Part shown: one piece after another, positions 32,820 through 41,359 of the stretch
Layout of the letters: the number at the start of each line of letters is the position of its first letter
Position numbering within the stretch: the first letter of the stretch is position 1
Assembly (NCBI GenBank): GCA_900754255.1
Contig: CAAECI010000101.1
Span: forward strand, 1 to 44,448
DNA length: 44,448 nucleotides
Source of the DNA: an uncultured Succinivibrio sp.
GTDB taxonomy: Bacteria; Pseudomonadota; Gammaproteobacteria; Enterobacterales; Succinivibrionaceae
Direction: 5' to 3'
Translations under genes and position numbers: made by a program
The notes under the pieces: model-generated
Databases searched by the model: none
The model's input: the letters and a program-made list of their open reading frames with translations, nothing else
What the model was told of the DNA's origin: nothing

Positions 32820-32849
32820 TTTTTTCTGCACTGTTTGGAACCGTTATGA

Positions 32850-34193
32850 CTAAAAACTGCGAATGTCGTTAAAAACCGCCAGCATCATCAAAAGCAACAG
32901 CAACGACAAGCCCAATACGGATAGCATGCGCTGCGTCTTTTGCCCGGGTGCTTTTTTAAATACGGCCTCATAAGCGATAAAAACCAACTGACCGCCGTCC
33001 AAAACAGGAATAGGCAGTAAATTCAGGATACCTAAGTTTACACTAATAGCGGCTAAAAAACTCAGAAAGAACCCCAAGCCGGCAGCGGCGCTGTCTCCTG
33101 CACCCTTGGCCATGGCAATGGGCCCCTGAATGTTATCGGGGGAGACGGCCCCGCTTAGCATTTTGATCACGGCCTTCACCACGATTTGCGACATACGCAG
33201 CGTTTCGTCAAAAGCACGTGAGGCCGCCTCAAAGGGACCGTAACGCACCTCTTCATACAGCGTAGGATCGGGGCTCATTTCCGCACCAATTCCTATCTGA
33301 GCTATATTCTGCTTTAGAGACTTTACATATACGAGATCGGGAACAAGATCCGTTTCATAAATATTTCCGTCTCTTTGCACCAAAAGTCTCATGGAACTGC
33401 CGTCGCCTCGGCGTATGGCGTCCTGCAGGCGATACCAGTTGGGAGTTTGCTCCGCATTCACCGCAATGATGCGATCTCCAGGTTTGATCCCCGCGAGATC
33501 TGCAGGGCTGCCGCTTTTAACAAAGGAGATCCCCTCCTTGAGCTTTCCCTGCAGGGGGCGCAGTCCCAAATTCTGCAAAATAAGCCCCGTGCCCTGAGCA
33601 TCCTCCATCACGCGCGATTTTAGGCTGGTGCTTACGGTCGAGCCTTGATCACCAAAGGGAAGAGTTTTAACCTCGGTTTCCTTGCCGTCTGCGGAGGCGA
33701 GCTCCATGATGACATCCGCCCAATTGCGCACCTTTTCTCCGTTAACCTCGCTTATAAGGCTCATGGGCTTAAGTCCCTTAAGCTCGGCCTCACTGCCCGG
33801 GATCACGTCGGCGATCACGGGCTTTTGTACCTGCACGCCCCAAAGTCCCACGGCAAAATACAGGAAAAAAGCCAAAAATATGTTGCACAGGGGACCTGCG
33901 GCTATGATCGAGGTTCTTTTTAAAAGGCTCTGTGCCATATAGGAGTCAGGATCCGAGGCTTCCTCGCCCTCCCCCTTCATCTTGACATACCCGCCCAAGG
34001 GTATGAGCGATACGGCGAAGATGCATCCGTCCTTAAGCGTTCTTTTAAACAAAATAGGTCCGAAGCCTATGGAAAAGGTTAGGATCTTGACCCCGCAACG
34101 CTTGGCGGCAAAAAAATGCCCCGCCTCATGTACGGTCACCAAGATCCCGAGCGCTACGGCAAAAAAGACTAAATTCCAAGTAAAGGAGATCAT
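32850..34193 (-). CDS. rseP: Site-2 zinc metalloprotease RseP
   Basis: 447 residues (E. coli 450). An inner-membrane protease that cuts RseA to free sigma-E and also clears signal peptides. The zinc motif HEAGH (22-26) is in the first membrane helix, and the LDGG motif lies near residue 400. Two PDZ domains lie between (KPVIADVIPGSEAELKGL and SPADLAGIKPGDRIIAV). It overlaps dxr by four bases and precedes bamA. Confidence 0.96.
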   Translation of the reverse strand: MISFTWNLVFFAVALGILVTVHEAGHFFAAKRCGVKILTFSIGFGPILFKRTLKDGCIFAVSLIPLGGYVKMKGEGEEASDPDSYMAQSLLKRTSIIAAGPLCNIFLAFFLYFAVGLWGVQVQKPVIADVIPGSEAELKGLKPMSLISEVNGEKVRNWADVIMELASADGKETEVKTLPFGDQGSTVSTSLKSRVMEDAQGTGLILQNLGLRPLQGKLKEGISFVKSGSPADLAGIKPGDRIIAVNAEQTPNWYRLQDAIRRGDGSSMRLLVQRDGNIYETDLVPDLVYVKSLKQNIAQIGIGAEMSPDPTLYEEVRYGPFEAASRAFDETLRMSQIVVKAVIKMLSGAVSPDNIQGPIAMAKGAGDSAAAGLGFFLSFLAAISVNLGILNLLPIPVLDGGQLVFIAYEAVFKKAPGQKTQRMLSVLGLSLLLLLMMLAVFNDIRSF

Positions 34194-35383
34194 GAGCGTT
34201 TGGCTATCTCCTCTGCACAGTAAGCTCTGGCCTTGACATCAGCAGAGAGGATCTCATCTAGGCTGTATATATTCTCAACGTCCGTACGGTTTAAAACCTC
34301 TTCTACACATTCTGCGATGTCTTTATAGCCTATGCGTCCCTTTAAAAATGCGGCCACCGCCTCTTCATTGGCGGCATTTAAGGCCGTGGTGGCGCCCTGC
34401 CCGCGTAAGGAGGCCTGCATGGCAAGTTTTAAGCAGGGATAACGCTTAAAATCCGGCTTTTCAAAGGTCAAAGGCTTTAGGGAAAAGAAATCCAAGGGCT
34501 TTACCGAGGATTTAATGCGCTTTGGATAGGCCAAAGCACGGGCTATGGGCGTACACATATCGGGGTTCCCGAGCTGGGCGATCACAGCGCCGTCAATATA
34601 CGAGACCATCGAATGCACCACGGACTGAGGATGGATCACAACCTCTATCTCATCATCTTTGGCATTGAATAAATAACGGGCCTCGATAAATTCAAGCCCC
34701 TTGTTCATCATGGTCGAGGAATCAACCGAGATTTTAGGCCCCATATTCCATACGGGATGGGTTATGGCCTCGGCGGCGGTCACATGATCGAGATCCGAAA
34801 TGGGCAAGGTACGAAAAGGTCCGCCTGATCCGGTAAGCAGGATCTTATCAACGCCCGCCTCCTGCAAATTGCACTCCCCAAGCGTTCCCTGACATTTTTC
34901 ACTTAGAGCCTGAAAAATGGCGCTGTGCTCGCTGTCAACCGGATATACTACGGATCGGCCCTTTTTAACCTCATCAAAAAAAAGCTTTCCCGACATCACC
35001 AGCGCTTCTTTATTAGCAAGCGCTAAAATTTTGCCGCAACGAGCCGCTTCAAGGGCCGGCTTCAACCCAGCAGCTCCCACCACGGCGCAGACTACCGTAT
35101 CGGCATCATCAAAACGGGCGCACTCTATGACGCCCTCCTCGCCCGATAAAACCTCAGTATCCAAGCCCTCGCTTTTGACGATTTTATGTAGCTCATGAGC
35201 GGCTTTCTCGTCGGCCATGGCAGCAATCAGGGGATGAAAATTACGGATTATAGCGGCCATGGCTTTAACATTACTGCCTGCAGCTGCCGCCGTAAGCACG
35301 TATTCGTCACGGTTTTCCTTTAATACCTTAAGAGTACTTGATCCTATGGATCCGGTAGCTCCGAGCAATGAGATCCTGCGCAT
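34190..35383 (-). CDS. dxr: 1-deoxy-D-xylulose 5-phosphate reductoisomerase
   Basis: 397 residues. It converts DXP to MEP with NADPH and a divalent metal. NADPH-binding GATGSIGSSTLKVL is at 8-21. The metal and substrate region is PVDSEHSAIFQAL, then LTGSGGPFR and SVDSSTMMNKGLEFIEA. It sits between cdsA and rseP, whereas E. coli has it between frr and uppS. With ispH it marks the DXP route as the isoprenoid source, feeding UppS. Confidence 0.97.
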   Translation of the reverse strand: MRRISLLGATGSIGSSTLKVLKENRDEYVLTAAAAGSNVKAMAAIIRNFHPLIAAMADEKAAHELHKIVKSEGLDTEVLSGEEGVIECARFDDADTVVCAVVGAAGLKPALEAARCGKILALANKEALVMSGKLFFDEVKKGRSVVYPVDSEHSAIFQALSEKCQGTLGECNLQEAGVDKILLTGSGGPFRTLPISDLDHVTAAEAITHPVWNMGPKISVDSSTMMNKGLEFIEARYLFNAKDDEIEVVIHPQSVVHSMVSYIDGAVIAQLGNPDMCTPIARALAYPKRIKSSVKPLDFFSLKPLTFEKPDFKRYPCLKLAMQASLRGQGATTALNAANEEAVAAFLKGRIGYKDIAECVEEVLNRTDVENIYSLDEILSADVKARAYCAEEIAKRS

Positions 35384-35395
35384 ATTTCCTTCTTG

Positions 35396-36253
35396 TCACA
35401 TGATATTGCCAAGCAGCAGATTGATGCTTATGAAAGCGGGCACGGCTGCAAGCTGGGAATCTATACGATCGAGCATGCCCCCGTGTCCCGGGAAGATCTT
35501 CCCTGAATCCTTGATCCCGGCCATGCGCTTTAGCATGCTTTCCACCAGATCGCCCTCTACCGAGAACAAAATGGTAAAGGCCCCGGCAATCAGCATAACG
35601 ATTAAATTTGAACCGAACGAGGAGTACCAGCCCAAGCGCAGGAAGATAATCAGTGCTATAAGAGCCAAAAGCAAACCGCCTGCCAGCCCCTCCAGGGTTT
35701 TTTTGGGGCTTACACGCGGGATCATGGGAGTTTTGCCTATGGCTCGTCCCGTAAAATAGGCTCCCGAATCGGCACACCACACCAGAGCCATCACCGAGAG
35801 CAACAAATAGGCTCCGGCCTTTTGATCCGCAGCGTAATTCTCAGCCCTCAATATTAAAAGTCCGAGCAAAAAGGGTAAAAGCATGAGCATCGAAAAGAGT
35901 ACGGCTACAGCTTTGTTTGCATGCCACGAGGCATGCTTTGGATACATGATCAAAAGCGGCAACGAGAACAACCATACTGCCATACCCGTAGCCGTCAGGT
36001 AATAACACCAGGCGGGGATCCCGCCGCTTACGAAATCGCCGGGGGATGCAAAATAAAACAAGGAGGTGGCACCGAAGGCCGCAATGAGCACCAGCGGCAA
36101 ACGGCTTTTAAAGCCGCACAGAGGCCCCATTTCATAGGCTCCTACCATATACATGAAGAGCGCCCCCATGGCAAAGACGGGATAATCGGCAATAAAAAGC
36201 CAGCTCAACACCGCCGCAATGAGCACGATGCCCGTAATTATTCTGGTGATCAT
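35396..36253 (-). CDS. cdsA: Phosphatidate cytidylyltransferase (CDP-diglyceride synthase)
   Basis: 285 residues, about eight membrane segments. It makes CDP-diacylglycerol from phosphatidate and CTP, the branch point to all phospholipids. The family signature is at the C-terminal half: SPKKTLEGLAGG, then SVEGDLVESMLKRMAGIKDSGKIFPGHGGMLDRIDS, here cited in two pieces around residues 195-206 and 230-262. It is three bases after uppS and twelve before dxr. Confidence 0.96.
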   Translation of the reverse strand: MITRIITGIVLIAAVLSWLFIADYPVFAMGALFMYMVGAYEMGPLCGFKSRLPLVLIAAFGATSLFYFASPGDFVSGGIPAWCYYLTATGMAVWLFSLPLLIMYPKHASWHANKAVAVLFSMLMLLPFLLGLLILRAENYAADQKAGAYLLLSVMALVWCADSGAYFTGRAIGKTPMIPRVSPKKTLEGLAGGLLLALIALIIFLRLGWYSSFGSNLIVMLIAGAFTILFSVEGDLVESMLKRMAGIKDSGKIFPGHGGMLDRIDSQLAAVPAFISINLLLGNIM

Positions 36254-36256
36254 GAT

Positions 36257-37003
36257 TTAAATTTCCTTGAGTTGTTCGGAGATCTTGCCGAAACGGCGCT
36301 CACGTCCGGAGTAAAAGCGTACGGCCGCCAAAAGATCGTTGCGATCGTAATCAGGCCACAGCGTATCGCTGAAATAGAGCTCGCTGTAGGAGGCCTGCCA
36401 CATCAAGAAATTGCTGATGCGCTTCTCCCCGCCCGTGCGGATCAAAAGATCCACATCCGTGCCTTCGCACAGCTTGGAGGCAAACAGCTCCTCGGTGATC
36501 AAAGATGGATCGATACGTTCCGTCAAAACCTCGGCACAAAGCTTTTTACAGGCCTGTACTATATCCCAGCGCCCACCGTAATTAGCTGCGATATTGAGTG
36601 TAAGTACGTTGCAGTTTTCCGTTGCCTGCTGTGCGCGTTCGATTTTTTCACGCAGTGATGCTCCGAAGGCTGAAATATCACCCAATACCCGCAATCTTAC
36701 GGAATTTTCTTTTAGGAAAGGGACCTCTCTATCCAAGGCCGAGGCAAAAAGATTCATGAGTGCGGATACCTCAAGCGCAGGACGTTGCCAGTTCTCTGAG
36801 GAAAACGCAAACAGGGTCAGCATCGATATACCAAGCTCCGATGCCGCCTCTACCGTACGACGAACAGCTTTGCTTCCGCGCTTGTGACCTGCCACGCGGG
36901 GTAAACCGCGTTTCTTGGCCCAGCGTCCGTTGCCGTCCATAATAATTGCAACATGGCGGGGGATCCTAAGATCTCCCGCCGAAATTTCATCCGTCAGCAT
37001 CAA
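36257..37003 (-). CDS. uppS: Undecaprenyl diphosphate synthase
   Basis: 248 residues. A cis-prenyltransferase that builds the C55 carrier for peptidoglycan and O-antigen from FPP and IPP. The catalytic aspartate is D23 in IIMDGNGRWAKKR. Conserved later parts are TLFAFSSENWQRP, NIAANYGGRWDIV and DLLIRTGGEKRISNFL. It lies eight bases after frr. Confidence 0.97.
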   Translation of the reverse strand: MMLTDEISAGDLRIPRHVAIIMDGNGRWAKKRGLPRVAGHKRGSKAVRRTVEAASELGISMLTLFAFSSENWQRPALEVSALMNLFASALDREVPFLKENSVRLRVLGDISAFGASLREKIERAQQATENCNVLTLNIAANYGGRWDIVQACKKLCAEVLTERIDPSLITEELFASKLCEGTDVDLLIRTGGEKRISNFLMWQASYSELYFSDTLWPDYDRNDLLAAVRFYSGRERRFGKISEQLKEI

Positions 37004-37011
37004 ATTTCGGA

Positions 37012-37569
37012 TCAGACGGCCATCAGTTCTTTTTGCTTAACGGCAAAAAGCTCTTCGCTCTGCTTGACGGCAGCATCGGTAAGCTTCTGCACTTCCTGCT
37101 CGGCATTACGCTCGTCGTCCTCAGAAATTTCCTTGGCCTTTTGCAGATCCTTTAAGGCAGCATTGGCGTCGCGACGTATATTGCGGATCTCGACCTTGGT
37201 CTGCTCCACCTCACTCTTCACGACCTTAACCAATTCCTTACGACGCTCCTCGGTCAGAGGAGGAAGCGGAACGCGAATTTCAGTGCCGGCAACCACGGGG
37301 TTAAGACCGAGCTCGGATTTTTGAATGGCACGCTCCACATCCTTTGAAGCATTGCGATCAAAGACGCTTATCTTCAGGGTACGGGCATCCTCGACATTGA
37401 CCTGTGCGACCTGACGCAAGGGAGTGGGACTGCCGTAATACTCGACCATAATGCCGTCGAGCAGAGCGGGAGACGCACGTCCGGTACGGATCTTGGAAAG
37501 ACGCACGTCCAAGGAGGAAATAGCGTTGTCCATACGGGACTTGGCGTCTTTTTTGATATCGTTGATCAT
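37012..37569 (-). CDS. frr: Ribosome recycling factor
   Basis: 185 residues, exactly the usual size. With EF-G it splits the post-termination ribosome. It has the three-helix bundle and beta domain of RRF, with LSKIRTGRASPALLDGIMVEY, the conserved NVEDARTLKISVFD and PPLTEERRKELVK. It is in the tsf-pyrH-frr-uppS order common to gammaproteobacteria. Confidence 0.98.
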   Translation of the reverse strand: MINDIKKDAKSRMDNAISSLDVRLSKIRTGRASPALLDGIMVEYYGSPTPLRQVAQVNVEDARTLKISVFDRNASKDVERAIQKSELGLNPVVAGTEIRVPLPPLTEERRKELVKVVKSEVEQTKVEIRNIRRDANAALKDLQKAKEISEDDERNAEQEVQKLTDAAVKQSEELFAVKQKELMAV

Positions 37570-37581
37570 TTTTAAGGCTCC

Positions 37582-38304
37582 TTAATTTGAGACCACGGTG
37601 CCCTCATCCTCTCCCATAGCGGCGCGGATGAAAGCATTTTCTTTATTCATGGAAAACACTCTTATAGGCATATTGTGCTCCGATGCCAGAGCAAAGGCGG
37701 TAAGATCCATGACCTTAAGCTGCTTGGATATAACCTCGGCAAAGCTTAGCGCCGTATAACGCTCAGCATTGGGATCCTTCATAGGATCGGCACTGTATAC
37801 GCCGTCGACCTTCGTGGCCTTTAAGACCTCGGAACACTGCATTTCAATGGCACGTAGCACTGCTCCGGTATCGGTGGTGAAGAAGGGAGAACCGGTTCCG
37901 CCCGAGGCTATGACCGTAACGCCCTCCGACAACAGCTGACGGGCACGGGAGGCTTGGTACTGCTCGGTGATCGAGGCTATACCGTAGGCGCTCATCAGCA
38001 CGGCCTTGCCACCCTGACGCTTTAGCTCCTCACGCACGGCCAGACCGTTCATTACGGTGGCAAGCATACCCATTTGGTCGCCAGCAACACGATCGAAGCC
38101 TGCTTTCTGCAGTGCTGCTCCGCGGAAGATATTACCCCCGCCTATCACCAACGCCGTCTCAACTCCGCGCCTTTGCACATCTAGCACCGAAGAGCAAAGT
38201 GACGAGAGGATCTTAGGATCGATCCCAAAACCCAAATCGCCGGCAAGAGCCTCACCCGAAATTTTAAGCAGGATACGTCTGAAATTATTCTGTTCCGAAG
38301 TCAT
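37582..38304 (-). CDS. pyrH: UMP kinase
   Basis: 240 residues. It phosphorylates UMP to UDP; it belongs to the amino-acid kinase fold and forms a hexamer controlled by GTP and UTP. RILLKISGEALAG at 10-22, VIGGGNIFRGA, DQMGMLATVMNGLA and the substrate loop SGGTGSPFFTTDTGA are all typical. It lies 20 bases after tsf. Confidence 0.98.
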   Translation of the reverse strand: MTSEQNNFRRILLKISGEALAGDLGFGIDPKILSSLCSSVLDVQRRGVETALVIGGGNIFRGAALQKAGFDRVAGDQMGMLATVMNGLAVREELKRQGGKAVLMSAYGIASITEQYQASRARQLLSEGVTVIASGGTGSPFFTTDTGAVLRAIEMQCSEVLKATKVDGVYSADPMKDPNAERYTALSFAEVISKQLKVMDLTAFALASEHNMPIRVFSMNKENAFIRAAMGEDEGTVVSN

Positions 38305-38324
38305 TTGCTTATACGCTCCGAAAA

Positions 38325-39215
38325 TTACTTCTGAGCGTCGGCAATCTGGGCCTGAACTTCAGCTGCGAAGTCTTCCTGTTTCTTCTCGACACCTTCACCT
38401 ACCTCAAGACGGGAGAAGGAGACAGCCTCAGCACCGTGCTCCTTGAGCATCTGGCCTACGGTAACGTTAGGATCGCGAACGAAGGGCTGACCGGTCAGGG
38501 AGATCTCGCCGGTGAACTTTCTCATACGACCCTCGACCATCTTAACGGCGATGTCATGGGGCTTACCGGACTGAACGGCAAGATCGATCTGAACCTGACG
38601 CTCGTGCTCGACCACGGCGGCATCTACGTCCTCAGGCTTTAAGAAGTCAGGCTTCATGGCGCAAACGTGCATGGCAACATCCTTGGCCAAAGCCTCGTCA
38701 CCGCCCTTAAGCACGGTCACAACGCCGATCTTGTTGTTGGAGTGGAGGTAAACACCTACGGTAGCATCGGCATCGGCGGAGACGAAGCTTACGCGACGCA
38801 GATTCATATTTTCGCCGATCTTGGCAATAAGATTGGTGAGGGCCACGGCAACAGTTTCACCGTTACCGAAATCGGCAGCCTTTACAGCCTCGATGTCATT
38901 GGAACCGACCTTCAGAGCAACCTCGGCAGCCTGCTTGGCAAAGGCCTGGAACTCAGCATTCTTGGCGGCAAAGTCGGTCTCGGTATTGGTCTCGACCATG
39001 GCAACCTTGTTACCGTCACGGGCGACGGTAATGATGCCCTCGGCAGCTACACGACCGGCCTTCTTGGCGGCCTTGGCAGCTCCGCTCTTACGCATTGCGT
39101 CGATTGCGACCTGCATGTTGCCGTCGGCGGCAACCAAAGCCTTTTTGCAGTCCATCATGCCTGCGCCGGTAGCGTCGCGCAGTTCCTTAACCATTGCGGC
39201 AGTTACGTTTGCCAT
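38325..39215 (-). CDS. tsf: Translation elongation factor Ts
   Basis: 296 residues. It is the nucleotide-exchange factor for EF-Tu. The opening VTAAMVKELRDATGAGMMDC is the UBA-like domain, followed by the core motif TETDFAAKNAEF that contacts EF-Tu. The ATG at 39215 is chosen because GAGGA lies at the right distance; an upstream ATG at 39236 would add seven foreign residues. A terminator-like hairpin separates it from rpsB. Confidence 0.98.
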   Translation of the reverse strand: MANVTAAMVKELRDATGAGMMDCKKALVAADGNMQVAIDAMRKSGAAKAAKKAGRVAAEGIITVARDGNKVAMVETNTETDFAAKNAEFQAFAKQAAEVALKVGSNDIEAVKAADFGNGETVAVALTNLIAKIGENMNLRRVSFVSADADATVGVYLHSNNKIGVVTVLKGGDEALAKDVAMHVCAMKPDFLKPEDVDAAVVEHERQVQIDLAVQSGKPHDIAVKMVEGRMRKFTGEISLTGQPFVRDPNVTVGQMLKEHGAEAVSFSRLEVGEGVEKKQEDFAAEVQAQIADAQK

Positions 39216-39234
39216 AATTATTATCCTCTGATTC

Positions 39235-39260
39235 AAAAAAGGCCGGATAGATAACCGGCC
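39235..39260 (-). terminator. Attenuating terminator between rpsB and tsf
   Basis: On the minus strand GGCCGG (39260-39255) and CCGGCC (39246-39241) pair around an eight-base loop, followed by six T. Since tsf has no other obvious promoter in the 106-base gap, partial read-through is likely. Confidence 0.82.
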
Positions 39261-39321
39261 CGGTAAAAATTGTTCAAGGTACGCCTTGGCGTTTCCTTAA
39301 GCTTTTAGAGCTTTGACTGAA

Positions 39322-40080
39322 TTATTCAGCCTTGGTCTCCTCGACAGTCTCTTCCTTGGCTTCAGCTTCGGCCTTGGCTTCAACTTCCTCAGCTACGATC
39401 TGAGAACGAGCGGCGTTGATGGTCTCAACGGCACCCTTGAAGTAAACCTCAACGGCACGAATGGCGTCGTCGTTGCCGGGAATGACATAGTTCACACCGT
39501 CGGGATCGGAGTTGGTGTCGACTACGGCAACCACGGGAATACCGAGGTTGTTGGCTTCCTTGATGGCAATGTGCTCAGCTTCGGCGTCGATCACGAACAA
39601 TACGTCGGGTAAACCGCCCATATCCTTGATACCGCCTAAGGAACGATTCAGCTTCTCAAGCTCGCGGGTACGCAACAAAGCTTCTTTCTTGGTCAGCTTC
39701 TCGAAGGTACCGTCCTGGCTCTCGGCCTCGAGATCCTTAAGACGCTTGATGGACTGACGAACGGTCTTCCAGTTGGTAAGCATACCGCCGAGCCAACGGT
39801 GGTCTACATAGAACTGGCCGCAGGAAGTGGCGGCAGGACCGACCTGATCACAGGCTGCGCGCTTGGTACCGACAAACAATACTTTGCCCTTATGAGCTAC
39901 AACCGAACCCAAAAAGTTCATGGCGTCTTCATAGCACTGAACGGTCTTTTCCAGATTTATAATATGGATACCGTTACGGGCACCGAAGATGTACTGCTTC
40001 ATCTTGGGATTCCAGAAACGGGTCTGGTGACCGAAGTGAACGCCGGCTTTGAGCATGTCGCGCATGGTGATGGTAGACAT
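39322..40080 (-). CDS. rpsB: 30S ribosomal protein S2
   Basis: 252 residues. Typical S2 runs are MRDMLKAGVHFGHQTRFWNPKM, GARNGIHIINLEKT, VGTKRAA and VDHRWLGGMLTNWKT. The last 25 residues are a glutamate/alanine-rich tail. It binds at the head-body junction of the 30S subunit. It heads the 17-gene minus-strand run and has a long, strongly folded leader. Confidence 0.98.
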   Translation of the reverse strand: MSTITMRDMLKAGVHFGHQTRFWNPKMKQYIFGARNGIHIINLEKTVQCYEDAMNFLGSVVAHKGKVLFVGTKRAACDQVGPAATSCGQFYVDHRWLGGMLTNWKTVRQSIKRLKDLEAESQDGTFEKLTKKEALLRTRELEKLNRSLGGIKDMGGLPDVLFVIDAEAEHIAIKEANNLGIPVVAVVDTNSDPDGVNYVIPGNDDAIRAVEVYFKGAVETINAARSQIVAEEVEAKAEAEAKEETVEETKAE

Positions 40081-40200
40081 TATATATTTCCTCTGATTAA
40101 GGGTTGAGCCTCCACTGTTTCATTCGTCCGACCGCTTGGCGGCACCCGGGACGTCATGTTGGCAAACAGTGTGTGTTTTCTTGGTTTAAATAAAATATGC
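40081..40200 (-). promoter_or_regulatory. Folded rpsB leader, probable S2 autoregulatory element
   Basis: Three nested stems: CACTGTTT (40113-40120) with AAACAGTG (40164-40171), CGTCC (40125-40129) with GGACG (40149-40153), and CCGC/GCGG (40132-40142). They lie 33 to 91 bases before the rpsB start. In E. coli the rpsB-tsf operon is repressed by S2 through a structured leader. This region is the likely counterpart by position; homology is inferred. Confidence 0.5.
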
Positions 40201-40231
40201 ACTCGTTTTTGTTTCACTACGAGGGCGGCTT

Positions 40232-40240
40232 ATTTTAGCA
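40232..40240 (-). promoter_or_regulatory. Extended -10 promoter element for rpsB
   Basis: On the minus strand TGC followed by TAAAAT. The discriminator after it (AAGCCGCCC) is GC-rich, in line with growth-rate control. No good -35 is seen. Confidence 0.5.
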
Positions 40241-40412
40241 TGAAGAAAGCGGCGATTCTCGCGGCTTTTTCGAAAAAAAAGCATTAATCTTCCTCTCTTT
40301 CCCTTTTCTTTGCATACCGCATCACTCATATCCACGCCAAAGTTTAATATCTGCCCCAAAAGACTTTATAAGAGGAGAGGTCATTTGTTTGCCGAAAGTC
40401 TCTTTGTTTCAA

Positions 40413-40421
40413 TGCTAAAAT
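40413..40421 (+). promoter_or_regulatory. Extended -10 promoter element for map
   Basis: TGC followed by TAAAAT, identical to the rpsB element on the other strand. The start site is expected near 40428, giving a leader of about 77 bases. Confidence 0.45.
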
Positions 40422-40446
40422 GTGCATGAAAGCACAAAAGCAGGCG

Positions 40447-40468
40447 CCACATCGTATATACGATGTGG
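40447..40468. repeat. Perfect 22-bp palindrome in the map leader
   Basis: CCACATCGTAT is followed at once by its reverse complement ATACGATGTGG. CAGG (40441-40444) and CCTG (40473-40476) extend the stem across small loops. As RNA it gives a very stable hairpin 36 bases before the map start. As DNA it could be an operator. Confidence 0.7.
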
Positions 40469-40504
40469 GCTACCTGTAATTTCATTGATTTTTTGGTCTT
40501 AATC

Positions 40505-41305
40505 ATGCAGAAGAAACAGCAAATATCTTTAAAATCTCCCTCAGAAATTGAAAAAATGCGTACCGTGGGCAAAATGGCCGCACAGGTGCTTGAGTACATA
40601 GCCCCCTATGTGGTTCCCGGTGTTACCACTGAGGAACTGGACGATCGCATGAACGACTATATGGTCAAGGAATTGCATGCCGTATCGGCAGATCTGGGCT
40701 ACGAGGGCTATCCCAAGGCCACCTGCATCAGTGTTAACGAGGAGGTCTGCCACGGGATCCCGGGTCCTAGAGTGTTGCGTGAGGGCGATATTGCCAATGT
40801 GGACGTCACCGTGCTTTATGAGCACTATCACGGAGACACCTCAAAAATGTTCGTGGTGGGCGACAAAACCTCAGAGCGCAATATGCAACTGATACGCTGT
40901 GCCCAAGAAGGTATGTACGCCGCCATTAAAACCGTACGTCCCGGAGGCAATCTTAAAGAGATCGGCAACGCCATACAAAAAATCGCCGACAAATATCACT
41001 TTTCCATAGTACGTGATTACGGCGGCCACGGCATAGGCTTGGGCTTTCACGAGGATCCCTTCGTTTTACACTATAAGAATGATTTTGATCTGCTTTTGGA
41101 GCCGGGCATGTGCTTTACCATAGAACCCATGATCAATGCCGGCACCCACAAGCTTAAGGTCAATCGTAAAAACGGTTGGGTGGTAACCACCGCCGATCGC
41201 ATGCCTTCTGCCCAATGGGAGCATACCCTGCTCGTTACTCCTACCGGTGTTGAGGTGCTGACCTTAAGATCAGACGAGGATTTTCCCCGCTATATCAATC
41301 ACTGA
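40505..41305 (+). CDS. map: Methionine aminopeptidase, type I
   Basis: 266 residues (E. coli 264). It removes the initiator methionine from new proteins. The five metal ligands are D100 (NVDVTV), D111 (GDTSKMF), H175 (GGHGIG), E207 (TIEPM) and E239 (WEHTLL). The start at 40505 gives the usual N-terminus (SLKSPSEIEKMR). An in-frame ATG at 40463 lies inside the palindrome and is rejected. No clear Shine-Dalgarno precedes the start. It is divergent from rpsB and followed by glnD, as in E. coli. Confidence 0.96.
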   Translation: MQKKQQISLKSPSEIEKMRTVGKMAAQVLEYIAPYVVPGVTTEELDDRMNDYMVKELHAVSADLGYEGYPKATCISVNEEVCHGIPGPRVLREGDIANVDVTVLYEHYHGDTSKMFVVGDKTSERNMQLIRCAQEGMYAAIKTVRPGGNLKEIGNAIQKIADKYHFSIVRDYGGHGIGLGFHEDPFVLHYKNDFDLLLEPGMCFTIEPMINAGTHKLKVNRKNGWVVTTADRMPSAQWEHTLLVTPTGVEVLTLRSDEDFPRYINH

Positions 41306-41319
41306 CAAAGGTGCTAAAA

Positions 41320-41343
41320 CGCGGCAGAAAATGCCGCTTTCTT
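41320..41343 (+). terminator. Weak terminator-like hairpin between map and glnD
   Basis: GCGGCA (41321-41326) and TGCCGC (41332-41337) pair around GAAAA, followed by TTTCTTA. The short, interrupted T run suggests attenuation rather than full stop. Confidence 0.5.
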
Positions 41344-41359
41344 ATACGGCGGTTTTTAC

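Larger units (their letters stand above)
40201..40504. other. Divergent promoter region of rpsB and map
   Basis: No gene is seen. The minus strand has TGC plus TAAAAT (40240-40232) followed by a GC-rich discriminator, suited to a ribosomal protein promoter. The + strand has TGC plus TAAAAT at 40413-40421 for map. An imperfect hairpin, AAGC(G)GCG/CGC(G)GCTT (40247-40266), with T5 on the + strand lies between them. Confidence 0.55.

Noticed and set aside
35921..36658. 245-codon open frame on the + strand across cdsA and uppS
   Set aside because: It is antisense to two clearly conserved genes and spans their junction; no family features were seen.
40463..40504. Upstream in-frame start for map
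   Set aside because: It lies inside the perfect palindrome, lacks a ribosome site and adds residues not found in methionine aminopeptidases.
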